64,000 nucleotides of DNA. It comes from Caballeronia catudaia. GTDB lineage: Bacteria > Pseudomonadota > Gammaproteobacteria > Burkholderiales > Burkholderiaceae. Within the stretch, counting starts at the first letter, position 1. The number at the start of each line of letters is the position of its first letter. Below the pieces are notes generated by a model. The model was not told the origin of the DNA. It saw only the letters and a list, made by a program, of their open reading frames with translations, and did no database searches. Made by a program: the position numbers and the translations under genes. The stretch spans positions 1 to 64,000 of the forward strand of contig NZ_FCOF02000026.1 in NCBI RefSeq assembly GCF_001544755.2, in the 5' to 3' direction. Positions 43,507 through 52,493 of this stretch are shown one piece after another.

Positions 43507-44675
43507 CGCCGCCCCGTCCGTCGGATCAGCTCCAGATAAGTCGATGCGCATTGCTCCAATCGATACGCGTCCGAGAGCTGCGTGCGGCCACCCCGCGCGG
43601 CAAATTCACACGCGTGTGCAAAGGCCGCGATGACGGCCTCCTGGTCTCGGGGATCGACAGTGAAAATGCCTGCCTGAGGGGGGATGGAGGCAGCCACGCT
43701 TCTCGCAAGAACCGATGGAAGTCCGGCGGCCAGTGCCTCCAGCATGTTGAGCGGCAAACCCTCGACCCGAAGTGTCAGGAAGCTGAACACGTCGGCCGCA
43801 GCGAAACTGCGCGCCACTTCGCTTCTCGCAAGCGCGCCGGTGAACACGACACGCGAGGCGAGCCCTTTATCTCTCACCAGCGCCTCGAGCGTATTCCGAT
43901 CCGGCCCGTCTCCCACGATCAACAAACGCGCGCCGGGATTCGATCGCGCGAATATATCGAATGCCAATATGAGTTCACAGACGCCCTTCTGACGATGCAG
44001 GCGGCTGACCGATGCGATCACCTGGTGAGTGTCGTCGAATCCATATGCTTGCCTTGCCTTTCGACGAGCCGGGGGCTCGAATGCAAACAGCCGCTCGTCG
44101 ATGCCGTTGGCGATGATCTCGACTGGCGCGTGAGACCTGGAAAGAAAGGAGGTCCATCGAATCTGCCGTTTGACGAGGTCAGAGATCGCAACGATCGCGT
44201 CATAGCGCGAAAGCACGTGACGGTCCTTGAAAATCCAGACAAGATTTCTCGCCGAGCCGAGTATCGATCGTGCCGTCGGCCTGCGCCATTTGGATACGAA
44301 CTCTCCGATGCTCGATCCATGTGCCTGCATCAACACGGGAACCGTGCGGTTCGTCCGATGCAATACGATTTCGCGCGCGCCCGCGCTGACACCGATGACT
44401 GCGTCGAGGCCTTCTTCACACAACATATCGAAAGCGTTCAGCGTGCCCTTCCAGAAGGCCTTCGAATACTGTCCGTCACGCGCTTCCTCGATCGCGACGA
44501 CGTCGATGCCGTCGATCTGGAAACGGCCCGTACGGCCGGCGATCGCGGATGTCACGACGGTCGTCCTGATGCCGCGCGCGCAAAAGGCCTGCGCCAAATC
44601 CCAGACGACACGCTCCATTCCACCGATTCCGTGCATCGGAATCGAACGGGAAAACAGGCTGATATGACGTGTCAC
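43503..44675 (-). CDS. Glycosyltransferase, GT4 family
   Basis: A 390-residue GT-B enzyme. HGIGGMERVVWDLAQAFCARG (residues about 15-35) is the glycine-rich acceptor-side loop, VIASVSRLHRQKGVCELILAF and LLIVGDGPDRNTLEALV the donor domain, and FLTLRVEGLPLNMLEALAAGLPSV the nucleotide-sugar motif. It overlaps both neighbours by 4 bp. The donor sugar is not predictable. Confidence 0.87.
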   Translation of the reverse strand: MTRHISLFSRSIPMHGIGGMERVVWDLAQAFCARGIRTTVVTSAIAGRTGRFQIDGIDVVAIEEARDGQYSKAFWKGTLNAFDMLCEEGLDAVIGVSAGAREIVLHRTNRTVPVLMQAHGSSIGEFVSKWRRPTARSILGSARNLVWIFKDRHVLSRYDAIVAISDLVKRQIRWTSFLSRSHAPVEIIANGIDERLFAFEPPARRKARQAYGFDDTHQVIASVSRLHRQKGVCELILAFDIFARSNPGARLLIVGDGPDRNTLEALVRDKGLASRVVFTGALARSEVARSFAAADVFSFLTLRVEGLPLNMLEALAAGLPSVLARSVAASIPPQAGIFTVDPRDQEAVIAAFAHACEFAARGGRTQLSDAYRLEQCASTYLELIRRTGRR

Positions 44676-45814
44676 TGACGAATCCCACCCATTGCGGAGT
44701 AGATCGATTCCAACTTCTGCGTTTGCCGCGCGATATCGAAGTCCCGTTCGACGACGCGGCGTGCGTTCGTGGCGAGGCGCGCATGAAGTTGTGCGTCCGT
44801 CAAGATTGCTGCCATGGGTTCAGCGAGACCATCGACATCGCGCTCTGCCGCGAGCAATCCATTCACATCGTCGTGGATCGCTTCCGGAATACCACCATGA
44901 CGCGTGGCCACACAGGGAATGTGGTGCGCCGAGGCTTCAAGCAACACCATGCCCAGGCCCTCCGAGTCTCCTGACTTGGCGGTCACGCTCGGCAGGCAGA
45001 ACAGATAGGTGGTCGACATGAGTTTCATGGCGTCGGCCCACGACAAGGTGCCGCGAAACTGGATCGAGTCGCCGAGTCGCAAGGATTTGGCGAGATCCAT
45101 CAGGTCTTCGCGCAGTGGACCATCTCCAACGATGTCCAACTCGATGTCCGTGATCCCGCGTTTGCGCAGACTTGCGAAAGCCTCGATGAGGTATCGCGTG
45201 CCCTTCTTTTCGACGAGACGCGCGATGTGCAGGATTCGGCGTCTCGGTTGAGCATCCCATACGGCAGGTTCGAACGGACGCGCGTCGATGCCCATGTAGT
45301 GAGTCTCGAGAAGATGCTCAGGATAGCCATACTCGATTGCCCGGCTTCTGATGAAATCGGACACGCAAATGAGCCGGCTGACTCCTCGCGCAACAGCGTT
45401 CCGCGAAAACGCGTATCGCATTTCCGTGGGCTTGCCCGATAACGCAAAGGCCGATCGACGGACTGTCACATCGAACCCATGAAGGGTAGCGATTACGGGA
45501 ATGTCGAGCGCCTGAGCAAGGTGAATCCCGTATGCTGCATCGAGTCCGAAGTGTGCATGCATGATCGCAGGTCGATCGTCGCGCAAGGCTTCGAGAAAGG
45601 GGCGCGGCTCGCACCACAAGCGATTTGCGATGCGGTCCCAGGCCGATGCGCCCTCGATCGTTCTGACCTCGCTATCTTCGGGAGCACGTCCCGAAGTCTT
45701 CCGTCCCACATACAACGGGCGATAGCGCTGCAACTGGCTCGCCTGCGCGTGAATGAACGGCTCTGAAGCCTTGAATAACTGATGTCGATAGACAAGCACA
45801 CTAGGCTTACGCAT
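44672..45814 (-). CDS. Glycosyltransferase, GT4 family (colanic-type WcaL-like)
   Basis: A 380-residue GT-B enzyme. The N-terminus (VYRHQLFKASEPFIHAQASQL) and MHAHFGLDAAYGIHLAQALDIPVIATLHGFDVT are close to the WcaL/AmsK group of exopolysaccharide galactosyl- or mannosyltransferases. The donor domain has HIARLVEKKGTRYLIEAF and SEGLGMVLLEASAHHIPCVATRHGG. The start at 45814 (AGGAAGG upstream) overlaps the polymerase gene by 8 bp. Confidence 0.87.
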   Translation of the reverse strand: MRKPSVLVYRHQLFKASEPFIHAQASQLQRYRPLYVGRKTSGRAPEDSEVRTIEGASAWDRIANRLWCEPRPFLEALRDDRPAIMHAHFGLDAAYGIHLAQALDIPVIATLHGFDVTVRRSAFALSGKPTEMRYAFSRNAVARGVSRLICVSDFIRSRAIEYGYPEHLLETHYMGIDARPFEPAVWDAQPRRRILHIARLVEKKGTRYLIEAFASLRKRGITDIELDIVGDGPLREDLMDLAKSLRLGDSIQFRGTLSWADAMKLMSTTYLFCLPSVTAKSGDSEGLGMVLLEASAHHIPCVATRHGGIPEAIHDDVNGLLAAERDVDGLAEPMAAILTDAQLHARLATNARRVVERDFDIARQTQKLESIYSAMGGIRQ

Positions 45815-47132
45815 TTCGCAACCTTCCTGCACCGGAGCGTGTCGATTCGTCTTGATCCGCCTTGCGAATCCGGAAAGCAATCACTCGCGCCACGCCCAGA
45901 CATGCCGCCAGCATTGGACTCACACGTAGCGTGCCGAGCAATCCCCAGTTTTCTCCCAACCCTTGAATGAAGATAAAGAGAAATCCGCAAAGCATTCCCG
46001 CGCCGATCCATGCGGCGCTTTTCGGTCCGCAGCGCATGAACCCGACCATTTCGGTTGCGAATGTGACTGCGAATGCAGCGCCGCAAACGACCGCAGGAAT
46101 GCCGCTCTGTGACCAAAGTTGAATGAAAGTGTCGTGCGGCGGAAGTTCAAGGATCTTGTTTTGCCACGCATACGATTTGAACGACTCCGCCCAACCACCG
46201 AACCCCTGTCCCAGGAATGGACTTCGGATGAACTCCGACGCAGCGTGCGCCCAGATCAGTTGACGTGAGCCGAACGTGTCTGAGGAGTCCTGTCCGAATC
46301 GTGTCGATGACAGAAACGACGATCCAGCCACGCCCACGACTACCACACCTGCCAGCATGAAGAACACCAAAGCAAGTCGCGAGGCTGAGATTTTCCTGGA
46401 TGTGTACGCCAGCATGCTCATGACGAACAACAGCATCACAGCGAGCATCAGGGAAGCCTTGGACCCGGTGAACGCGACCGCGCAAAGGTGTACTACGCCC
46501 ACGCAAGCCAGCAAGGGCCTACGCAAACCGACGGCAATCCCGACCGTCAGAATCCCGACCATGCCGATCCAGACGCCGCCGAAATTCGCATTGACTTCGA
46601 AGCCTCCCGACTTCTCGGGATCGAGTGCGTTGTTTCTCGCAACGTCGAAGAGGCCGTTCAATGTGCTCGGATTGGCAAATATACCGGCGGCCCGGCTCTG
46701 CAAGTAGCTGATCTTGACGGCCGGTTCGAGCCGAAATCCGATGACGAGGCCGGATTGAACGAGTGCGCAAACCGAGTAGGCGACGATCAGACCAATGACG
46801 AAGCGAGGATCGCGTTTCGCTTCGTGCATACACGCTGCAAATATGAAAAAGAACGGCAGCGTATAGATGATTTCGCGGATCCCGTCACGCACATTGACTG
46901 CCCAAAGCAGACTGACAGCCTGCGCCAGAATGAGTGCCGCCAGACACTTCAAGGCCGTGGACGTTCTGAGCGGAGTCCAGACGTCATAGAAGATGAAGAG
47001 GCTGAGGCTGAGCAACAAAACCAGCGAGGGATAGATTTCGCCGACGGGCAACGTGTAGATCTGAAGCGGCGCGAGCAGCATCGTGAGCGTGAGCAGGCCA
47101 CGTCTTATCAGGCCATTATTCCGAAATGCCAT
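45807..47132 (-). CDS. O-antigen ligase/polymerase (Wzy)-like membrane protein
   Basis: A 441-residue protein with about 11 hydrophobic segments and a periplasmic loop holding GSRQLIWAHAASEFIRSPFLGQGFGGWAESF and LELPPHDTFIQLWSQSG, the pattern of the O-antigen ligase (PF04932) domain. Since the locus makes a repeat-unit polysaccharide and has no other candidate, it is most likely the Wzy polymerase; ligases share this domain. It lies 42 bp downstream of the Wzc-like gene. Confidence 0.83.
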   Translation of the reverse strand: MAFRNNGLIRRGLLTLTMLLAPLQIYTLPVGEIYPSLVLLLSLSLFIFYDVWTPLRTSTALKCLAALILAQAVSLLWAVNVRDGIREIIYTLPFFFIFAACMHEAKRDPRFVIGLIVAYSVCALVQSGLVIGFRLEPAVKISYLQSRAAGIFANPSTLNGLFDVARNNALDPEKSGGFEVNANFGGVWIGMVGILTVGIAVGLRRPLLACVGVVHLCAVAFTGSKASLMLAVMLLFVMSMLAYTSRKISASRLALVFFMLAGVVVVGVAGSSFLSSTRFGQDSSDTFGSRQLIWAHAASEFIRSPFLGQGFGGWAESFKSYAWQNKILELPPHDTFIQLWSQSGIPAVVCGAAFAVTFATEMVGFMRCGPKSAAWIGAGMLCGFLFIFIQGLGENWGLLGTLRVSPMLAACLGVARVIAFRIRKADQDESTRSGAGRLRNA

Positions 47133-47174
47133 TAGCCATCGCTCCGCGCCACGCGACCACGCCAGCGCATCCGT

Positions 47175-49412
47175 TTAGCGCTTGTCATCATAGGAATACT
47201 GATAAGAATACTTGTATCGTCCGTATCTGAACTTGCCGTTTGCGAGCGGAACACCGTTCATCACGGTCCCTTTCAGGTTTACCCCCGCCTGCGTCAGCCG
47301 GCGCACCGTCATTTCGATCTCTCTGACCGGATGTGCGCCGAAGCGCAGGACGAGCAGAGCCACACCGCTCAAACGACCGATAATGGCCGCATCGGTTACC
47401 GCGAGTACCGGTGCCGTATCGAATATGACGATGTCGTACAGCGCACAAACTTCTTTCTGGAATCGATCGAAGTTTGGATGCAGAAGCAGCTCCGCCGGAT
47501 TCGGCGGGATCGCGCCGGTCGAGATGAAATCCAACCCCGGCCCCACTTCGCGATGAATTAGGTTCTCGATCTTTCCGACGCCTGAGATGATCTCCGACAG
47601 CCCCTTGTTTCGACCGACTCCAAAAGAATCATGCAGGGTGCCGCGCCGCAAGTCCGCGTCGATCAGCAGCACGCGTTTGTTCATGGAACCGAGTATGGCC
47701 GCCAGGTTGGAGGCGACGAACGACTTTCCGACGCCTGGCGCGGGACCGGAGATCATGATCGAATTGGTGGGTGCATCTTGCATTGTGAAGTGCAATGCGG
47801 TCGCAAGGCTGCGTAGGCTCTCGATCACGCTATCGGACGGGTTCTCGAAGGCCAGGCGGCCTTGCTGCTTCCTCTTGCAAAGCACGGACATCCAGCGCGA
47901 TCCGCCGCGGCTCTTGGGAATCGTTGCGTATACGGGCAGCCCCAAACGACTTTCGATCACATCGCAATCCTCAACGCCCGATTGCATTCCCGCGCGAGCC
48001 AACGAGACACAGATGCCCAGCAGAAAGCCGACGATCGCGGAGAGGCAAATCACCAGCAATTTCTTCGGTTTAACCGGGTAGTACGGAGCAACCGCGTTGT
48101 CGACGATTCTCACGCTGCCAATTTTCCCCGCCTTCACGACGCGCAGCTGCTCGAGGTTGTTGAGCAGGTTTGTGTAGAGTTGAGTATTCACCTCGAGGTC
48201 GCGCATCAGTCCGAGCGCGGCCTGCTCGTCGTTCGGCAAGCGTTTGATCCGGTCCTTGCTCGCGGACATCGTGCTATTCAACGCGGCGATCTGCTGATCT
48301 ATCGCGGTTACCTCCGGTGCGTGTTCCATGAAACGCGGAATCAGTGCGGCCCTGCGTTGTTGCAACTCGGCCAGTTGAGCTTCACCATCCACGCTCTGCT
48401 TGAGCAGTAACTTGGCTTCCTCCCGCAAGTCGAGGATGACGTGTTCGCGCCGGAAAGCGTTATAGGCTTTCTCCGACTCACCGAGCTGCGACTTGATTAC
48501 CGGAAGCTGTCCGTCAAGGAACGAAATCATGTTCTGGGCTTCGGCTGACTTTCGGTCAGCGTTCTGCCGCAGATAGATCTGCGCCATCTGATTGAGCACG
48601 CGAGCGACCCATACCGGATCTTTGCCTTCGAGCGTCACGCCGACGACGTCGGAATCCTTGCTGCGTTCCGCGATCAGCAGGGACTTCGATAGTTGATCGA
48701 TCGTATCGAGCCGCTCGTTGCGGATCAGAGTGAATTCCGTATCCGGTTCGCCAGTCAGCTTGTCGATCTTCAGTGAAATTTTCCCCACGCTGGTCTCGCC
48801 CGCCGCGAGCTGTCCAACGACTCCATCAAGGATTTTTTCGCCGTCGAGGAGCAGTCGATATCTGCCATCTCCTTGCGCAACGACGATCCACTTGGCGCGA
48901 TAGAACTGCGCCGGAACGTCGAACACATCGACTTCGATGCGCTCGTTGCCCCACGCATAGCTGCGAAGGCCGAACAAGGGTTTGGCAGGCTGATCTTTAG
49001 GGGCCGATTTAGCGACCAGTCGACCGAGCACCGGAAACCGCCGCGGCTCTGCGACGACGAACAAGCGCAAGTCATCGACAGTCTGCCCAAGGACGAGACG
49101 CGAGTTGAGAACTTCGATTTCGGTCGTTGCCTGCGACGACACGCCGAGAAAGCCTGACAGGTTCTGACCTAGCAGGGTCGAGGCGGTCGCTCCCCCGGGG
49201 GTGGATTGTTCGATTTGGACCGCGAAATCCGACCGATATGTCGGCGCAGCCAGAAACGCGTAGAGCGTGCCGAGTGCCAAACTGACCAAGGTGACGACCA
49301 CCACGGTCCAACGGCTGTCCCACAGGATAGCCAGAAAGTCACCAATGCCTTTCTCGCCTTCCGAATCCGGCTGCATGAATGCTCTGAGTTGATCGTCGCT
49401 TATACCTGACAT
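47175..49412 (-). CDS. Polysaccharide co-polymerase with BY-kinase domain (Wzc/BceF-like)
   Basis: A 745-residue inner-membrane protein. Membrane segments at about 35-55 and 451-472 frame a large periplasmic Wzz domain with coiled coils (about 285-420). The cytoplasmic tyrosine kinase has Walker A GPAPGVGKS (556-564), Walker A' LLIDADLRR (about 582) and Walker B IVIFDTAP (about 661). The tail RYGRYKYSYQYSYDDKR has six tyrosines for autophosphorylation. It controls chain length and export with the OPX lipoprotein and is dephosphorylated by the phosphatase encoded immediately upstream. The start is 3 bp after that gene's stop, with AAGGAA in front. Confidence 0.94.
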   Translation of the reverse strand: MSGISDDQLRAFMQPDSEGEKGIGDFLAILWDSRWTVVVVTLVSLALGTLYAFLAAPTYRSDFAVQIEQSTPGGATASTLLGQNLSGFLGVSSQATTEIEVLNSRLVLGQTVDDLRLFVVAEPRRFPVLGRLVAKSAPKDQPAKPLFGLRSYAWGNERIEVDVFDVPAQFYRAKWIVVAQGDGRYRLLLDGEKILDGVVGQLAAGETSVGKISLKIDKLTGEPDTEFTLIRNERLDTIDQLSKSLLIAERSKDSDVVGVTLEGKDPVWVARVLNQMAQIYLRQNADRKSAEAQNMISFLDGQLPVIKSQLGESEKAYNAFRREHVILDLREEAKLLLKQSVDGEAQLAELQQRRAALIPRFMEHAPEVTAIDQQIAALNSTMSASKDRIKRLPNDEQAALGLMRDLEVNTQLYTNLLNNLEQLRVVKAGKIGSVRIVDNAVAPYYPVKPKKLLVICLSAIVGFLLGICVSLARAGMQSGVEDCDVIESRLGLPVYATIPKSRGGSRWMSVLCKRKQQGRLAFENPSDSVIESLRSLATALHFTMQDAPTNSIMISGPAPGVGKSFVASNLAAILGSMNKRVLLIDADLRRGTLHDSFGVGRNKGLSEIISGVGKIENLIHREVGPGLDFISTGAIPPNPAELLLHPNFDRFQKEVCALYDIVIFDTAPVLAVTDAAIIGRLSGVALLVLRFGAHPVREIEMTVRRLTQAGVNLKGTVMNGVPLANGKFRYGRYKYSYQYSYDDKR

Positions 49413-49415
49413 CGC

Positions 49416-49871
49416 TTATTTCCTTAATACAGCTGGGGCGTTCAGCCTTGCTATCCAGTCCGCCGTTCCTTCCGCCATCAAGTCGAGCGCCGCACTGAAG
49501 TGCGCCTTCGATTTTCGAAACGGGTCAGGCACATCAATCGCGCGACGCTCGAGGAAGCGAAATACGCGTCCCTTTGCTTCGGGAATTCGCCACTCGATCT
49601 CCCGCTTCTGAGCCGCTTCCACGACCAATATGAGATCGGCGCTTACCGCCGCCTCGCGCGTGAGGGATCTTGCGACATGGCTCTCGATATCGATACCCTG
49701 TTCCGCCATGACCTCAACGGCGAGCGGGTCCGCACTGCGTCCGTTCAGGGCATGGAGACCTGCCGAACTGATGTCGATGAATCCGCATTCGCGTTTCAGC
49801 AACGCCGCACCCATCGGACTTCTGCAAATGTTCCCCGTGCAAACCACGAGTATTCGCGTGAATGTGATCAC
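49416..49871 (-). CDS. Low-molecular-weight protein-tyrosine phosphatase (Wzb/BceD-like)
   Basis: A 151-residue enzyme with the P-loop VCTGNICRSPMG (residues about 10-21: catalytic Cys, Arg) and the general-acid loop DVPDPFRKS near residue 119. It should dephosphorylate the Tyr tail of the neighbouring kinase. The start is GTG at 49871, with a GGAGG ribosome site 7 bp upstream; there is no nearby ATG. The gene ends 3 bp before the kinase gene. Confidence 0.93.
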   Translation of the reverse strand: MITFTRILVVCTGNICRSPMGAALLKRECGFIDISSAGLHALNGRSADPLAVEVMAEQGIDIESHVARSLTREAAVSADLILVVEAAQKREIEWRIPEAKGRVFRFLERRAIDVPDPFRKSKAHFSAALDLMAEGTADWIARLNAPAVLRK

Positions 49872-49971
49872 GTCAGCGCCTCCGGTCCGGCACGCTCAAC
49901 GTCCTGTACCGACGGAGACGAGAGCCAGATAAAACTTGGGTGCGATTCATGCTGAGTCGGCAACGCGGTCA

Positions 49972-51147
49972 TCATTTCGTCAAGATCGCCGCAGTCAGGC
50001 CGGCGTTGATGGCGGGCAGCAACAAGGAAAGCACGCGGCTAAAGCGCACGAGGCCATTGCCATCGACGTAGACGACGTCTGACGGTTGCAGGTCGAATTG
50101 GTTGGCAAGGATCATGGCAACGGGCGAGTGAGCGTTCAAATGGAACACCTGTGGCTCGGCCGCCGACGCATTGCGGATCACATAGATCTGCGCCGCGTCG
50201 GCGCTTGTGCTGTTGAGGCTGCCCGCCTGCGAGAGCGCATCGCTCAATGTGAGTTTGCCGTTCGACATTGGCACTGCACTGGCTGGCTTGTTCACTTCAC
50301 CCATGACGTACACCGGGCTGTCCGTTCTGGCGAGCACGCGCACGACATCCTTGTTGCGCAGAACGATTTGCGCCGGGCTTTGACCGCGACCGAGCATGGC
50401 CGTAAAACTGATGCTATGAGACGTACCGTTGCGGATCAGAACGACACGGCTCTGATCGGCGGTCGAACTGAAACCGCCGGCCCGGCTGATAGCGTCGTAA
50501 ATCGACATCTGGATGTCGTTGACCGGTTGAACACCCGGCGTGCGAACCTCACCGTCGATGTACACCGCCTGCGAGCGGAACGACGCCACACGCAGTGTCA
50601 CCTGTGGTGAACGAAGGGTCTTTCCGAGTTGCGCCACGAGCGATTGTCGGGCTTCGTCGGGCTGCAGTCCGGCGACGTGAATGTTGCCTACGTAAGGGAA
50701 CTGGAGATTCCCGCTCTGATCGACGACAAAACCAGGCGCCGGATCAGCCGTTCGCGCGGTCCCTTGAAGCGGTGCACCTGCCGCCGCGGCGATTTCAGGG
50801 TGATCCCATACTGTGATCTGCAGCACGTCGCCCGGCCCGATCCTATAGGGTCCGGGAGGGATGAGCAGCGACGGATCGTCGAGACCGCCACTCGTCGCAG
50901 CTTCGTTCTGCATCTTCCGAATTAACGAGAGATCGATGTCCCGGATCGGGATATTTTCAGAGTTCACCGAATTACTCGTGCTTCCAGCACTGACCGGCAG
51001 CGTCGGCGAGTCAGTCATCTTCATACCCGGCGCGGCGGCGCATGCGCCCAGAGTGACACACAGAACGATGCCAGCGATGCGTTGCATGCCCTGCCAAAAC
51101 CCTTTGTTACTAGTCGCCGCTTCCGTCGGCGCATCTTGGTAATTCAT
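49972..51147 (-). CDS. Outer-membrane polysaccharide export lipoprotein (Wza/BceE-like)
   Basis: A 391-residue OPX protein. A signal peptide with lipobox TLGAC (Cys about residue 35) predicts outer-membrane anchoring. PYRIGPGDVLQITVWDHPE is the PES domain start, and SLBB repeats follow (YIDGEVRTPGVQPV and YVMGEVNKPASAVPM). The signal is preceded by about 20 extra cytoplasmic residues. It forms the export channel that docks on the Wzc-like protein. It begins 180 bp downstream of the initiating transferase gene, the longest gap inside the operon apart from none larger, so an internal promoter is possible. Confidence 0.92.
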   Translation of the reverse strand: MNYQDAPTEAATSNKGFWQGMQRIAGIVLCVTLGACAAAPGMKMTDSPTLPVSAGSTSNSVNSENIPIRDIDLSLIRKMQNEAATSGGLDDPSLLIPPGPYRIGPGDVLQITVWDHPEIAAAAGAPLQGTARTADPAPGFVVDQSGNLQFPYVGNIHVAGLQPDEARQSLVAQLGKTLRSPQVTLRVASFRSQAVYIDGEVRTPGVQPVNDIQMSIYDAISRAGGFSSTADQSRVVLIRNGTSHSISFTAMLGRGQSPAQIVLRNKDVVRVLARTDSPVYVMGEVNKPASAVPMSNGKLTLSDALSQAGSLNSTSADAAQIYVIRNASAAEPQVFHLNAHSPVAMILANQFDLQPSDVVYVDGNGLVRFSRVLSLLLPAINAGLTAAILTK

Positions 51148-51326
51148 TTTCGTTACTCTGGTTACTTTTATATCGACGGGACTGGCCGATGCAATACCAA
51201 TTGCAAGGCCATTTCGATAAACGCGCGAGCGCTATGATCCGGTTGTTGCATCGGATTCAAGTCCTGCTGCGATCTGGAGGTAAGTCCCGAGTTCGAGCGC
51301 TTCAAGACGGTGCCCGCGTGATGTGC

Positions 51327-52448
51327 TCAATAGGCTCCCACCCGGCGCAGGACGACATTGAAAGTCTTGAAGAGAATGCGAAAATCCTCGCCAAGCGACC
51401 AGTTGCTGATGTAGGCCGTATCCAGACTCACGCGAGTCGCGTAGTCCACGTCGTTACGCCCGCTGATCTGCCACAGTCCAGTCATGCCTGGCGTCGCACT
51501 CAGGTAGCGAGTCTTGAATTCACCGTACTTCTCCAGTTCGGCTTCGACGATCGGCCGCGGACCTACAAGGCTCATGTCGCCGCGCAAGACATTCCACAGT
51601 TGTGGCAATTCGTCCAGACTCGTTGCGCGAAGAAGCCGCCCAACCGGCGTGACACGGATATCGTCCTTGAGCTTGAACTCGCGTTCCCACATTTCGCGCG
51701 CCTTCGCGTCGATGGCCAGCAGGTCTGCAAGAACGACGTCGGCGTCCGTCACCATAGTGCGAAACTTAAGACATGCGAACTTCTTCCCGCCCCGTCCGAC
51801 TCGCTCATGGCCGAAAATCGCCCGTCCGCCGTCGCGTCGGACGACGAGGGAAATTACGCAGAACACGGGACAAAGGACCACTAACAGCATCGCTGACGTC
51901 ACCAGATCGAAAGCCCGCTTCAGGGCGCGCTGAGAGCGCATTGACGCCGCAGCTTCGCGCTTTCCGGAATTTCTTCTCCATAGGTGCAGGCGCTGGAAGC
52001 AACGCATCATGAGCCTCGCAAGGAGCATTCCGAAGGCGCTGAGAAGCGTCCAGGCAATGCTCCAACGAAGAGCGACCGCATCCGCGTTCCGAAGCAGATA
52101 GCCGATCGCGAGTTCGCATGCTTGCACCACAAGCCACGCGGCGATGGCGCGGCTGATCAATCGGCGCATCGACACGGAAGGCAGACGGCGGTAGCAACCG
52201 AAGGCAGGGAACGCACTCAGTGAAAGCGCCATCGCAAATGCCACCCGCTCCCCTATCAGATGAGGCGTATCAGCGACACACGAATGACCCAACTGCGATG
52301 CCAGAAAAGCTCCAAAAACAACAGCGATTAGATCTGTTATCCTAATAAAAAGCATGTCTTTCAAATATGTTGATGCCGGGCGCTGATCTTGGTCGCCGAC
52401 GCACGGTTGAGCCGGCAACGAAAGTTCGACAAGTCCGTCTAGCTTCAT
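51327..52448 (-). CDS. Undecaprenyl-phosphate sugar-1-phosphate transferase, shortened
   Basis: A 373-residue initiating enzyme of the PHPT (WcaJ/WbaP/BceB) family. Residues about 33-150 hold four hydrophobic segments. The catalytic C-terminal domain starts near residue 176 with KRAFDLVTSAMLLVVLCPVF and continues with HERVGRGGKKFACLKFRTM, LRATSLDELPQLWNVLRGDMSLVGPRP (catalytic Asp-Glu 279-280) and GLWQISGR. WcaJ-type proteins are usually about 465 residues, with a soluble Rossmann-like domain between these parts; only about 25 residues join them here. ATG 52448 is used; a TTG at 52457 is possible. It should load the first sugar, probably glucose. Confidence 0.9.
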   Translation of the reverse strand: MKLDGLVELSLPAQPCVGDQDQRPASTYLKDMLFIRITDLIAVVFGAFLASQLGHSCVADTPHLIGERVAFAMALSLSAFPAFGCYRRLPSVSMRRLISRAIAAWLVVQACELAIGYLLRNADAVALRWSIAWTLLSAFGMLLARLMMRCFQRLHLWRRNSGKREAAASMRSQRALKRAFDLVTSAMLLVVLCPVFCVISLVVRRDGGRAIFGHERVGRGGKKFACLKFRTMVTDADVVLADLLAIDAKAREMWEREFKLKDDIRVTPVGRLLRATSLDELPQLWNVLRGDMSLVGPRPIVEAELEKYGEFKTRYLSATPGMTGLWQISGRNDVDYATRVSLDTAYISNWSLGEDFRILFKTFNVVLRRVGAY

Positions 52449-52493
52449 GTATTGCAATCGCCTGCGTGCCGACGCGTCTATCGACGGCTTTTG

